Positions 26,246-34,704 of a stretch of 64,000 nt of DNA are shown in pieces (the stretch's first letter is position 1; the number at the start of each line of letters is the position of its first letter). The stretch comes from Prauserella shujinwangii (lineage in GTDB: Bacteria > Actinomycetota > Actinomycetes > Mycobacteriales > Pseudonocardiaceae). A program made the position numbers and the translations under genes. The notes under the pieces were generated by a model. That model saw only the letters and a program-made list of their open reading frames with translations, ran no database searches and was not told the origin of the DNA. Location: the NCBI RefSeq assembly GCF_003001955.1, contig NZ_PVNH01000003.1, forward strand, positions 372,001-436,000. Direction: 5' to 3'.

Positions 26246-26638
26246 ATGTCCTTGAACGTGCCTACCGACCTGCTCGAGCTCGCCGAGCGGGGCGACGTCG
26301 ACGACGCCCGTTTCGTCGAGTGTGTCCGGGAGTCGCTGCCCTACGCCTGGCAGGTGGTCAGCGGCGTGGTCGCCGACCTGGAGACCGGCCGGGCGGGGTT
26401 CGCCGACGACGCCACGCCGCCGCCGAGCGAGTCCGAGCGCGGGCAGTTGCTGCGCGCGCTCGCGTCCGACGCCATCCGGGGCGGCCTCGAACGGCACTTC
26501 GGCGTGAAGCTGGCCTTCCAGAACTGCCACCGCGTCGCCGCGTTCCGGCCATCCGCTGTGGACAGTGACGACTACCGCGCGTTCATCTCGCCGCGCGGCC
26601 AGCTGCTCAACCAGAGTCCCGAGCTGCGGGACTGCTAG
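26246..26638 (+). CDS. SCO5389-family protein
   Basis: This 130-residue soluble protein closely resembles a family conserved across actinomycetes (SCO5389 of Streptomyces coelicolor). It shows the phrases ESLPYAW, GQLLRALASDAIRGGLERHFGV and LAFQNCHRVA, and a C-terminal LLNQSPELRDC. Biochemical function is not known to me. The ATG is preceded by CAGGAGGCAG. A short inverted repeat (ACTGG-N5-CCAGT, near 26200) sits in the leader. Its TAG stop overlaps the stop of the convergent oxidoreductase in the four bases CTAG. Confidence 0.85.
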   Translation: MSLNVPTDLLELAERGDVDDARFVECVRESLPYAWQVVSGVVADLETGRAGFADDATPPPSESERGQLLRALASDAIRGGLERHFGVKLAFQNCHRVAAFRPSAVDSDDYRAFISPRGQLLNQSPELRDC

Positions 26639-27645
26639 GCGTCGCGGAGCAGCGGCAGGACCTCCGTGCCGAGCCGGTCGATGTTGGCCAGCGTGCGCTC
26701 GCGGGTCCCGCCGCCCTCCACCAGCATGACCACGTGCTCGATGCCGGTGCGGTCGATGCTCTCGCGCAGCCGCCCGGCGCAGTCCGCCGGACTGCCGACG
26801 GGGTGCAGCGAGCACAGCAGGTCGGTGTAGGCGACGGGATCGCGCGGGGTGTACGGCCTGCCGTCGACGGGCACGTAGCCGCGCAGCCCGTCGGCCAGCC
26901 AGCCCGGCATGGCCGCCCTGAGCTGGTGCTCCGCGTGGCGGCGGTCCTCGCCGACCTGAGCGAGGACCGCCGCCACGTGCGGCACGCCCCGGGGGTCGCG
27001 GCCGGCCTCGGTGGCGGCCCGCGCGTAGTGCTCGACGAGCCCGGCCTTCTCGTCGTCCCCGGCGTGCATACCGAGCAGCATCGGCAGGCCGCGCGCGGCG
27101 GCCTGCTCGACCGTCGCGCGCGAGGTGCACGCGACCGTGACCGGCGGCTGGCCGTCCGCCGGCCGGGGCACCATCGGCACCTCGCGGAACGCGAAGTGCT
27201 CGCCGTCCGCGGAGACGTGGTCTCGGCGCAGGCAGTCGAGCAGCAGGTCCAGGCTCTCGGCGAACCCGTGTTCGTAGCGCGGGAGGCCGGTGCCGAACAC
27301 CTCGAGGTCCACCCACGGACCACCCCGCCCGACCCCGAGCCGGAACCGGCCACCCGAGATCCGGTCCAGCAGCGCCGCCTGCTCGGCGAGTGCCACGGGG
27401 TGCACTGTGGACAGCACGCTGACCGCGGTGCCCAGCGTGATCCGGCTGGTGCGGCCGAGCGCGTGCGCCGCGAACGTGATCGCGGAGGGGCAGACGCCGT
27501 ACGACATGAAGTGGTGCTCGGCGATCCACGCGTCGTCGAACCCGGCTTCCTCGGCCCGCACCACGGCGTCGAGCGAACGCGTCAGCGCCTGTTCGTCGTC
27601 CTGTCCGGGGAACCGACCGGCGAGCACGAAGATCCCGAATCGCAC
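26635..27645 (-). CDS. LLM-class flavin/F420-dependent oxidoreductase
   Basis: This 336-residue luciferase-like TIM-barrel protein shows RFGIFVLAG at the N-terminus, EAGFDDAWIAEHH, and RFRLGVGRG, the phosphate-binding region. In actinomycetes these use FMN or coenzyme F420. The substrate cannot be read from the sequence. The GTG at 27645 gives the standard N-terminus (RFGIF); a longer frame includes the repeat element at 27672 and is rejected. It is monocistronic. Confidence 0.9.
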   Translation of the reverse strand: MRFGIFVLAGRFPGQDDEQALTRSLDAVVRAEEAGFDDAWIAEHHFMSYGVCPSAITFAAHALGRTSRITLGTAVSVLSTVHPVALAEQAALLDRISGGRFRLGVGRGGPWVDLEVFGTGLPRYEHGFAESLDLLLDCLRRDHVSADGEHFAFREVPMVPRPADGQPPVTVACTSRATVEQAAARGLPMLLGMHAGDDEKAGLVEHYARAATEAGRDPRGVPHVAAVLAQVGEDRRHAEHQLRAAMPGWLADGLRGYVPVDGRPYTPRDPVAYTDLLCSLHPVGSPADCAGRLRESIDRTGIEHVVMLVEGGGTRERTLANIDRLGTEVLPLLRDA

Positions 27646-27671
27646 GCGGGTACGGTAGTGCCCGCGCCCGG

Positions 27672-27717
27672 CTCGTGAGTGAGGAACGTTGTTCTTACCA
27701 CTGTTTTCACTCACGAG
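27672..27717. repeat. Palindromic repeat of the GTGAGTG family
   Basis: Perfect 11-bp arms CTCGTGAGTGA (27672-27682) and its complement (27707-27717) flank a 24-nt centre containing AACGTTGT. The centre and arm sequences resemble the element at 10207-10254. It lies in the intergenic space before the DUF2269-like gene and within the 5' leader of the LLM gene. Confidence 0.75.
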
Positions 27718-27848
27718 TGGACGTGGCTTGGCGCGCCGTACGTCGCCGGACGTATCCGCCGAAGCCGCTTGCCGCCGGATGTGCCGGGGCCGCCACGCGA
27801 CCACGATGGACCCCGTCGCGAAACCGTTGTGGCGGAAGGACTCGTCCG

Positions 27849-28421
27849 ATGAGCCAGATGTTCCGCATGTCCGTCTCCGCCAGGCGGGCCGTCCTGGTGG
27901 CGCACGTCGTCTCGTCGGTGGGCTGGCTCGGGTTGACGATCGGCAACCTCACGCTCGCGATCACCGGGCTGACCACCGCCGATCCCGGCACGCAGCGTGC
28001 CGTGTTCGTGGCGATGGACGTCGTGGGCGGCACCCTGCTCATCCCGGTCAGCCTCACCGCGTTCGGCACCGGACTGGCCCTGTCCCTGGGCACGCGGTGG
28101 GGCCTGCTGCGGCACCGCTGGGTGCTGGCCAAGTTCGTGCTCACCCTCGTCGCGGTCGTGCTGACGCCGCTGTCGCTGCTGCCGGGCGTGCGCGCCGCCG
28201 CGGAGGCGGTGTCCGCCGCCCCCGCGGGCACGCTCGTGGACCTGGGTGGAACCGGGTCCGACCTGCTGGCGGCGGGATGCGTGTCGTCGTCGATGTACCT
28301 GGCCTGCGTGGTGCTGTCGATCACCAAGCCCTGGGGCAGGACCCGGTGGGGCAGGCGGGCGCTCGCGGACCGGCCGCGACCGGTCACAGCCGGTCGAGGA
28401 ACGCGGCGAGCAGCGGGATGA
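27849..28421 (+). CDS. Four-helix integral membrane protein (DUF2269-like)
   Basis: This 190-residue protein has about four transmembrane segments: VLVAHVVSSVGWLGLTIG, VVGGTLLIPVSL, FVLTLVAVVLTPLSL and AAGCVSSSMYLACVVLSI. The arrangement resembles the DUF2269 family of predicted membrane proteins. The function is unknown. The ATG follows GGCGGAAGG. Its last 38 bp overlap the 3' end of the convergent hydrolase gene. Confidence 0.75.
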   Translation: MSQMFRMSVSARRAVLVAHVVSSVGWLGLTIGNLTLAITGLTTADPGTQRAVFVAMDVVGGTLLIPVSLTAFGTGLALSLGTRWGLLRHRWVLAKFVLTLVAVVLTPLSLLPGVRAAAEAVSAAPAGTLVDLGGTGSDLLAAGCVSSSMYLACVVLSITKPWGRTRWGRRALADRPRPVTAGRGTRRAAG

Positions 28422-29268
28422 TCTCGGGTGCCTTCTCCTCCAGCGCGAAGTGCCCGGTGTCGAACACGTGCACCTCGGCCGAGGGCACGTCGCGCCGGTA
28501 GGCGTGGGCGCCGGGTTCCGGGAAGAACGGGTCGTTGCGGCCCCACACGACGAGCGTCGGTGGCCGGTGCTCCCGCAGCCACTCCTGCCACCGCGGGTAC
28601 AGCGCGACGTTGGTGTGGTAGTCGAAGGCCAGGTCCAGCTGTGGCCGTTCGCGCCCGGGCAGGTCGAGGAAGTGCTGGTCGAGCGTCCAGCCGTCGGGGG
28701 CGATGAGCTCGACATCCCCCGCGCCGCCCTCGTACTGCCCCCGGGTGGCGGGCAGCGTCAGCAGTCCCCGCACGGTGTCCTCGGCACCCGGCGTCCCGGG
28801 CCGCAGGGCGATGAACTCGCGCGCCTGCCGCGACAGTCCCTCGGCGTAGGCGTTGCCGTTCTGCACCACGAGACCGGTGACGCGGTCCGGCCGCCGGGTG
28901 GCGAGCCGGAAGCCCACCGGAGCACCGAAGTCGAACACGTACAGCGCGAACCGGGTCAGGCCGAGCGCGGCGACGAAGCCCTCGACGACGTCGGCGAGGT
29001 GGTCGAAGGTGTACGCGAACGAACCGCCCGTGCTCGCCGGGCGCGGGACGTCGCTGTGCCCGAAGCCGGGGTAGTCGGGGGCGATGAGGCGGTAGCGGCC
29101 GCCGAGCGTGTCCAGCACGCGGCGGAACTGGTGGGACGACGAGGGAAACCCGTGCAGAAGCAGCAGCACCGGAGCGCCCTCGGGAGCCACCGTGTCGCGG
29201 TAGAAGATCCGGACCCCGCCGACGTCGACGGAACGGTGGAGCGTGCGGGACAGCGCGGGAACCGACAT
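28384..29268 (-). CDS. Alpha/beta hydrolase, epoxide hydrolase / haloalkane dehalogenase type
   Basis: This 294-residue hydrolase has the oxyanion region LLLHGFPSSS. Its nucleophile elbow VFDFGAPVG carries an aspartate instead of serine, as in epoxide hydrolases and haloalkane dehalogenases. The acid-His end is VFDTGHFALEEK. An uncapped-serine esterase is unlikely for that reason. Start ATG at 29268 lies 9 nt from AGGAGG; a GTG two codons earlier is an alternative. The gene diverges from a CGNR regulator over a promoter with three GCATTAG copies, so the two likely form a substrate-responsive pair. Confidence 0.88.
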   Translation of the reverse strand: MSVPALSRTLHRSVDVGGVRIFYRDTVAPEGAPVLLLLHGFPSSSHQFRRVLDTLGGRYRLIAPDYPGFGHSDVPRPASTGGSFAYTFDHLADVVEGFVAALGLTRFALYVFDFGAPVGFRLATRRPDRVTGLVVQNGNAYAEGLSRQAREFIALRPGTPGAEDTVRGLLTLPATRGQYEGGAGDVELIAPDGWTLDQHFLDLPGRERPQLDLAFDYHTNVALYPRWQEWLREHRPPTLVVWGRNDPFFPEPGAHAYRRDVPSAEVHVFDTGHFALEEKAPEIIPLLAAFLDRL

Positions 29269-29295
29269 GTTCACATGCCTCCTGTGGTTGATGAA

Positions 29296-29349
29296 GCATT
29301 AGTCTTGCCGCGCCGTGGCTAATGCGTCAAGTGGATGAGTTAGCATTAG
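29296..29349. promoter_or_regulatory. Three GCATTAG repeats in the hydrolase / CGNR promoter
   Basis: Copies occur at 29296-29302 (+), 29319-29325 (-) and 29343-29349 (+), so adjacent copies alternate in orientation and form inverted pairs. This AT-rich pattern stands out in a 70% GC setting, in a 90-bp divergent promoter, and is the obvious binding region for the CGNR-type regulator. Confidence 0.6.
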
Positions 29350-29352
29350 CCG

Positions 29353-29907
29353 GTGACCATGCCCGCGCCGCTCACCGGGGAGCCGCTCGCCCTCGACCTC
29401 GTCAACACGCGCCCGCTGACGCCCGACGGCCCCATCGACCTGCTGGCGGACGTCGCCGGGCTGCGGCAGTGGCTGGCGCTGGAGGCGGAACGGCTGCCCG
29501 GCATGCGCGCGGGGGCGGCGGAACTCGCCGCCGCCCGGGAGGTGCGGGAGCACGCGGCGGCCGCCCTCGCGGCGGCCCGGCACGGGAGGCGCCCGCCCGC
29601 CACGGCGCTGCGCGGGCTCAACGGCGCGCTGCGCACGGCGCCCGCGCACGGGGAGCTGGAGTGGAACGGCGGGACCGTGACCGTCACCGCGCGCCGGACC
29701 GGACCGCGCGCGGACCGCCTGCGCGCTCTGCTCGCCGAGGCGGTCGCCGACCTGCTCACCGATCCCGCCGTGACCACGGTCCGGGAGTGCGCGGCCGGCG
29801 ACTGCGCGATGCTGTTCCTGCCCGCGCACCCGAGGCGGCGCTGGTGCTCGGCCGCCCGCTGCGGCAACCGGGCGCGCGTGGCGCGGTACTACCGGCGGCA
29901 CCGGTGA
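29353..29907 (+). CDS. CGNR zinc-finger regulator (ABATE domain)
   Basis: This 184-residue protein has the N-terminal ABATE-type ligand domain (GEPLALDLVNTRPL) and a C-terminal zinc finger CAAGDCAMLFL...RRRWCSAARCGNRAR, where the CGNR motif names the family. Such proteins are stress- or substrate-responsive transcription factors typically beside the gene they control, here the divergent hydrolase. The start is GTG 29353 or ATG 29359. Confidence 0.87.
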   Translation: MTMPAPLTGEPLALDLVNTRPLTPDGPIDLLADVAGLRQWLALEAERLPGMRAGAAELAAAREVREHAAAALAAARHGRRPPATALRGLNGALRTAPAHGELEWNGGTVTVTARRTGPRADRLRALLAEAVADLLTDPAVTTVRECAAGDCAMLFLPAHPRRRWCSAARCGNRARVARYYRRHR

Positions 29908-29963
29908 CGGCACGCGACCACCAGGACCCGATAGGGTGACGGCGAAGAGGAAGAGGAGAGCAC

Positions 29964-30812
29964 ATGCCCGACAGGGACCCGGACCACGTTCCCGAAGGAA
30001 TCGACCTGGACCGGCCGAACCCGGCCCGGATCTACGACTGGTTCCTCGGCGGTACCGCGAACTGGGCCATCGACCGTGAGTTCGGCGCCAAGGCGGTCGA
30101 GGCGTTCCCGATGATCAGGACCATGGCCCGGGTCGGCCGCGAGTTCCTCGGGCGCGGCGTGCACTACCTGGCCCGCCAGGGAGTCACCCAGTTCCTCGAT
30201 CTCGGTTCCGGGGTGCCGACGGTCGGCAACGTGCACGAGGTGGCCGACTCGGTGAACCCGGAGTCCCGCTGTGTCTATGTCGACAACGAACCGGTCGCCG
30301 TCGCGCATTCGCAGGTGCTCCTGGAGCAGGAGGGCGACCTCGACCGGCACGCCGTGTTCCAGGGCGACCTGCGCGAGCCGGAGCGGGTGTGGGAGCGGGC
30401 GCTGGAGACGGGCGTGCTCGACCCGGGCCAGCCGATCGGCCTGATCCTGGTGAACGTGCTGTACTTCGTCGGCCCGGAGGACCGGCCGCAGGAGATCCTC
30501 GCGAAGTACCGCGACCTGCTGCCGTCCGGTTCGTACCTGCTGTCGTCGCACCTCACGGCGGACGGTGTGCCCGAGGAGGGCGCCGAGGGCCGGGACGAGG
30601 TGCGCCGCCAGTACCAGCGGTCCAGCTCCGAGCTGCACCTGCGCTCGCGGGAGGAGTTCACCCGCTTCTTCGACGGTTTCGAACTCGTCGACCCCGGCGT
30701 CGTGTGGATCCCGGAGTGGCGGCCCGACGAGCGCGAGTCCCCCGCGACACGGCAGTTCCTCGCGAACCCCCCGGCCAGCAGTGGCCTCGCCGCGCTCGGC
30801 CGCAAACCCTGA
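29964..30812 (+). CDS. SAM-dependent methyltransferase (Methyltransf_19 / DUF574)
   Basis: This 282-residue protein starts with the family phrase PNPARIYDWFLGGTANWAID. It continues with the SAM-binding strand FLDLGSGVPTVGNVHEVA, followed by YVDNEPVAVAHS. This large actinobacterial family, expanded in Streptomyces and Pseudonocardiaceae, has no defined substrate. GAAGAGGAAGAGGAG before the ATG is an unusually purine-rich ribosome-binding region. It is probably monocistronic. Confidence 0.9.
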   Translation: MPDRDPDHVPEGIDLDRPNPARIYDWFLGGTANWAIDREFGAKAVEAFPMIRTMARVGREFLGRGVHYLARQGVTQFLDLGSGVPTVGNVHEVADSVNPESRCVYVDNEPVAVAHSQVLLEQEGDLDRHAVFQGDLREPERVWERALETGVLDPGQPIGLILVNVLYFVGPEDRPQEILAKYRDLLPSGSYLLSSHLTADGVPEEGAEGRDEVRRQYQRSSSELHLRSREEFTRFFDGFELVDPGVVWIPEWRPDERESPATRQFLANPPASSGLAALGRKP

Positions 30813-30993
30813 GCTCGTTCACCCACTGCATCCCCACCCGCCTCACTGATGCGAAGCGAGGGAGCTTTGCTCCTGGAATCGGCACCGGCGCGCGGCGTCT
30901 CCGTTGGGGTGCTGGGAGACGGGCCGGCGGGAGTGCGGCTTCCTCGCTCGCTCCGGTGGCCGTCGCCCGCGCCGGGCCCGGGACGGAGGGCGC

Positions 30994-32315
30994 TCACCGG
31001 GTCTCCGCGGCGAGCACCACGTGCGTGGTGTGCCACCCGGCCCGCCTCGCCAGCGCCTCGAACAGGGGCACCGCGAGTATCGCGGCGACGATGCCCTGTA
31101 CCGGGGGCAGCCCGAGCGCGAGCTGGTCGGTGCCGAAGGCGACCACGGTGCCGGTGACGTAGGCGGCGGCGCACGTCCAGCGGAACCGGACGAACCGCGT
31201 CCGCGCCAGCGGCGGCAGCGTCCCCCGCCACACGAACACGTAGTCGCCGATGATCGTCCCGCCCAGCGGCGGGATCAGCACGCCCAGCAGCACGAGGTAC
31301 TGCGGCAGCGCCTCGTAGATGCCGGAGAGCGCGAGCACCATCGCGATGGCGATCCCGCCGACCACGAACGGGCGCTTGCCGCGCACTCCCGTCAGCTCCG
31401 CCCCGGCGAGCCCGAACGCGTACGCGGCGTTGTCCTGCGTGGTCCAGACGTTGAGCCCGAGCAGGACGACCGCCGCCAGCGTGAGGTCGAGATAGCGCAG
31501 CACCGAGACGAAGTCGCCCTCCGCGAAGGCGAGGGCGCCGACCGCGCCGAACACCAGCATGAGCAGGTTGGCGACGAAGAACGCACCGAACGCCGCGAGG
31601 AACGCCTGCCGGGCAGCCGCGCGAAGCGGCTCCAGTTGGGTGTCTGGGTGCCGCCGCTGACGAACGTGCCCACGACGATCGTCACCGCCGTCGCCCACGG
31701 CAGGGTCGCCGACGGTGCGAGGGCGCCGAAGCCGGCCACGCCGCCGACCTCGTCCACCGCCCGCACGACCACCCACACGCACAGCCCGAACATCAGCGGC
31801 ACCGACAGGGCGCTGAGCAGTTCGATCCCGCGGTAGCCGTAGTAGGCGGTGACACCGGTCAGCGCGGATCCGACCACGATCACCAGCCATTCGAAGCCGT
31901 GCCAGCCGAACGCCTCCACGACCAGGTCGGCCAGGAACGCCGCCGTCACCGCGTACCAGCACACCTGCGTGCCGCCGAGCAGCAGGTCCGCCCACTTCGA
32001 GCCGCCGCTGCCGAGCGTGTACCGCGCCAGCAGCACGGTGGTCAGCCCGGTGCGCGCGCCGATCACCGACAGCACCGCCACGTACGTGCCGAGGATGAGG
32101 CTGCCGGTCACGAGGATCGCCAGCAGTGACGAGGGCCGGAACGCCGTCGCGACCTGCGCCCCGGCCAGCATCGTCGGGGTGAAGAACACGAATCCGAGCA
32201 GGACCGTCGTCAGCGAGAGCAGGCCGCGCCGGGCGTTCCGCGGCACCTCCGTGAGCGGGTAGTCGTCCGCGTCGGCCGGTCGCGCGGCGCTGCCGTGCCG
32301 CTCCAGGGTGGGCAT
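30994..32315 (-). pseudogene. Frameshifted cytosine/purine permease (CodB-like, NCS1 family)
   Basis: The first 230 or so residues read in one frame from the ATG at 32315 (PLTEVPRNARRGLLS ... TQTPNWSRFAR). The remainder, with clear NCS1 membrane helices (AFLAAFGAFFVANLLMLVFG, VWTTQDNAAYAFG), reads in the next frame to the stop at 30994. The break lies near 31615-31625 and needs one extra base to restore a protein of about 440 residues, the normal CodB length. It is either a recent pseudogene or a sequencing error. It diverges from a PucR regulator across a 17-bp palindrome and would import a nucleobase or allantoin-like compound if intact. Confidence 0.82.
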
Positions 32316-32391
32316 CGTTGACCTCCGTTGCCGTGAAACCAGTGTGGGGACGGGATGCCGACCAGCGCACCACCACCGCCCCCGGGGGAGG

Positions 32392-32408
32392 TAGAGGAGA
32401 TTCCTCTA
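32392..32408. promoter_or_regulatory. 17-bp palindrome in the codB / pucR divergent promoter
   Basis: TAGAGGAGATTCCTCTA has perfect 7-bp arms around GAT, in the 127-bp space between the frameshifted permease and the PucR regulator. It lies 35 nt before the GTG of pucR. It is a plausible PucR operator or activator site. Confidence 0.6.
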
Positions 32409-32442
32409 GCGAATCGCCGGGACGGCTGGTTGTATCCACACC

Positions 32443-34005
32443 GTGCTCACGATCCGCTCGCTCGTGGACGTCGGGTCGCTCGGACTCCGCGTGCTCGTTC
32501 CGGGCGGGCCTGCCGCGCTGGACGAGCCGCTGCGCTGGCTGCACACCACCGAACTGCTCGACCCCTCCACCTACCTGCGCGACCGCGAGCTCGTGCTGAC
32601 CAACGGGCTGTGGCACGACGGTGCCAACGCGGCCGAGTTCGTCGCCAACGTGGCGAGGGCCCGCGGGGCGGGCATCGTCTTCGGCCTGCGCCGGGTGACG
32701 CCCGAGACGCCGCCCGATCTGGTGGCGGCCTGCGGTCGCGCGGGACTGCCGCTGGTGGAGCTCGCCATCACGGTCCCGTTCACGGAACTGACCCGCCGCG
32801 CGGCGACCGAGCTGGCGGGGGAACGGCAACGGGCACTGGTCGACACGGTCCGGCGGGGCAACGACCTGGCGGCCGCCATCTCCCGTGGCGCGGGCGCCAC
32901 CGGCGTGCTCAAGGTGCTGCGCCGCGACCACCACCTGCCGCTGGCGGTGATCGACCGGATGGGCCGGGTGCTCGCCGCGGACGGCGTGGAACCCGGGGCG
33001 GAAACCGCGCGGCGGGTCGCCGAAGGGCTCAAGCGGCATCCGCCGCCGTTGCGGCTGGAGCTCGGGGACGGTCAGGGCGAGGCGGTGCTGTTCCTCGTCA
33101 ACACCCTGGCCGGGGCGGACGCCGCGCTCGTCTGCCTGGCGCCGCTCGACTCCCTCGGCGACGCCGAACGCGAGGCGCTCACCCAGGCCGCGCACTACCT
33201 GAGCCTGGAGGTCGCGCGCACCGAGCTGATGCGCGCGATCGAGTCACGGTTCGCCCACGAGCTGCTGGAGATGATCCTTTCCGGCAGCCGCGCACAGGGG
33301 GAGGTCGCCGCCCGGCTGGAGTCCTTCGGGGTCCGGCCGGACGGTCCGCTGGCCGTGCTGGCCGTCGCGGCGCGCGGGGAGGTGCCCGCCGACGCCGCGC
33401 TGGCGGAGCGGGTGGGCGAGTTCTTCCCGGCCGAGGGGACTCCCGCGGTCGTGATCGGGGGCAGCCAGGACGTCGTGGCGATCTTCCCGTGGGCGGAGGA
33501 CGCCGATGCGCTCCCCGCGCTCGCCGACCGCCTGCTCACCGCCGTGGGCCGGGCCGGGAGCGCGGGGGCGACGGTGGCCGGTCTCGGCGGCATCGCCGAA
33601 GGGTCGCGCGGGCTGCGGCTGCCGCTGCGCTACGCCAGGGACGCGTGCCAGGTGCTGCGCCGGGGCGCCGGCAGGCGCATCGCCCACTTCACCGACCTCG
33701 GCTCGCACCGCTTGCTGCTCGGCGCTCAGGACGACGAGACCCGCAGGCGGTTCGCCGACAGCGTGCTGGGACCGCTGCGCGCGCACGACGCCGAGCGCGG
33801 CTCCTGCCTGGAGGCCACCGTGCGGGCGTTCCTGGCCAACGACGGCCGGTGGGCGGAGACCGCGGCGCGGCTGTTCGTGCACGTCAACACGTTGCGCAAC
33901 CGGCTCGCGAAGGTCGCCGAGCTCACCGGCCACGACGTCACCACCACCGAGGGCCGGGTCGATCTGTTCCTCGCCGTCGAGGCGGACGCGCTCGGCAGGC
34001 ACTGA
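32443..34005 (+). CDS. PucR-family transcriptional regulator
   Basis: This 520-residue regulator has the N-terminal PucR ligand-binding domain (LTIRSLVDVGSLGLRVL, ELVLTNGLWHDG), a central GGDEF-like/CdaR region and a C-terminal HTH_30 domain (FVHVNTLRNRLAKVAELTG). PucR-type proteins control purine or other nitrogen-compound use. The GTG at 32443 gives the typical MLTIRSL start. It likely controls the divergent nucleobase permease and perhaps the downstream DUF1989 gene. Confidence 0.92.
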   Translation: MLTIRSLVDVGSLGLRVLVPGGPAALDEPLRWLHTTELLDPSTYLRDRELVLTNGLWHDGANAAEFVANVARARGAGIVFGLRRVTPETPPDLVAACGRAGLPLVELAITVPFTELTRRAATELAGERQRALVDTVRRGNDLAAAISRGAGATGVLKVLRRDHHLPLAVIDRMGRVLAADGVEPGAETARRVAEGLKRHPPPLRLELGDGQGEAVLFLVNTLAGADAALVCLAPLDSLGDAEREALTQAAHYLSLEVARTELMRAIESRFAHELLEMILSGSRAQGEVAARLESFGVRPDGPLAVLAVAARGEVPADAALAERVGEFFPAEGTPAVVIGGSQDVVAIFPWAEDADALPALADRLLTAVGRAGSAGATVAGLGGIAEGSRGLRLPLRYARDACQVLRRGAGRRIAHFTDLGSHRLLLGAQDDETRRRFADSVLGPLRAHDAERGSCLEATVRAFLANDGRWAETAARLFVHVNTLRNRLAKVAELTGHDVTTTEGRVDLFLAVEADALGRH

Positions 34006-34083
34006 AGCATCCTCCAGTCGTGATCACGCCCGCTGTGGGAACGTCCATGGCCGGTGCCCGGTGCGCGCTGCTGAGCTGGAGCC

Positions 34084-34704
34084 ATGCAGCTGAACACGTT
34101 GATCGAGCGGGTGGAGGTACCCGCCAGGGAGGGCAGGCTGGTCCGCCTCGCCGCGGGCAGGCGGGTGCGGGTCACCACCGAGACCGGCGGGCAGGTCGGC
34201 GACCTGTTCGCGTTCACCGGCGACGACCTGTCCGAGCACCTGTCCGCCGCCCACACGCGGGCCCATCTCGACCGGTTGTTCCCCGCGGTGGGCGAACAGT
34301 TCGTGACCGATCGGCGACGACCGATCCTGACCCTGGTGGAGGACACCTCGCCGGGCAGGCACGACCTGCTCATCCCGGCGTGCGACCCCGCCCGCTACCG
34401 CGCGCTCGGGGTCACCTCGCCGCACGCGTCGTGCGCGGAGAACCTGCGGCACGCGCTCGCGGGGCTGGGCCGCGAGCTGCCGGTGGTGCCCCAGCCGGTG
34501 AACGTCTTCATGGACATCCCGGTGGATCCGGCAGGCGGGCTGGCGTGGCTGCCCTCGCCCGCGCCGCCGGGTGCCGCCATCACGTTCGAGGCGGTACGGG
34601 ACAGCGTCGTGGTCGTGTCGGCCTGCCCGCAGGACCTGGTGGGCATCAACGCGCGCGGGCCGCAACCGCTGGTCGTCGAGGTGGTGGAGGGGGCGCGGGC
34701 ATGA
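34084..34704 (+). CDS. DUF1989 / urea-carboxylase-associated family protein
   Basis: This 206-residue protein resembles proteins found beside urea carboxylase and urea amidolyase (DUF1989), with RVTTETGGQVGDLFAF, the cysteine-containing CAENLRHALAGLG, and QPVNVFMDIPV. Some relatives are guanidine- or urea-pathway accessory proteins whose reaction remains unclear. Here no carboxylase gene is present, but PucR and a CodB-like permease upstream suggest nitrogen scavenging. It overlaps the next ATG by 4 bp. Confidence 0.82.
   Translation: MQLNTLIERVEVPAREGRLVRLAAGRRVRVTTETGGQVGDLFAFTGDDLSEHLSAAHTRAHLDRLFPAVGEQFVTDRRRPILTLVEDTSPGRHDLLIPACDPARYRALGVTSPHASCAENLRHALAGLGRELPVVPQPVNVFMDIPVDPAGGLAWLPSPAPPGAAITFEAVRDSVVVVSACPQDLVGINARGPQPLVVEVVEGARA

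Noticed and set aside
30994-33195. A 733-codon minus-strand open frame that might be a large fusion protein
   Set aside because: Its first half is antisense to the PucR gene and has no protein-like pattern; only the downstream half is the second part of the frameshifted CodB permease.
32355-34700. Long plus-strand frame in front of the Old Yellow Enzyme start
   Set aside because: It is an out-of-frame reading of pucR and the DUF1989 gene, rich in Arg/Ala/Gly; the real start is the ATG at 34701.
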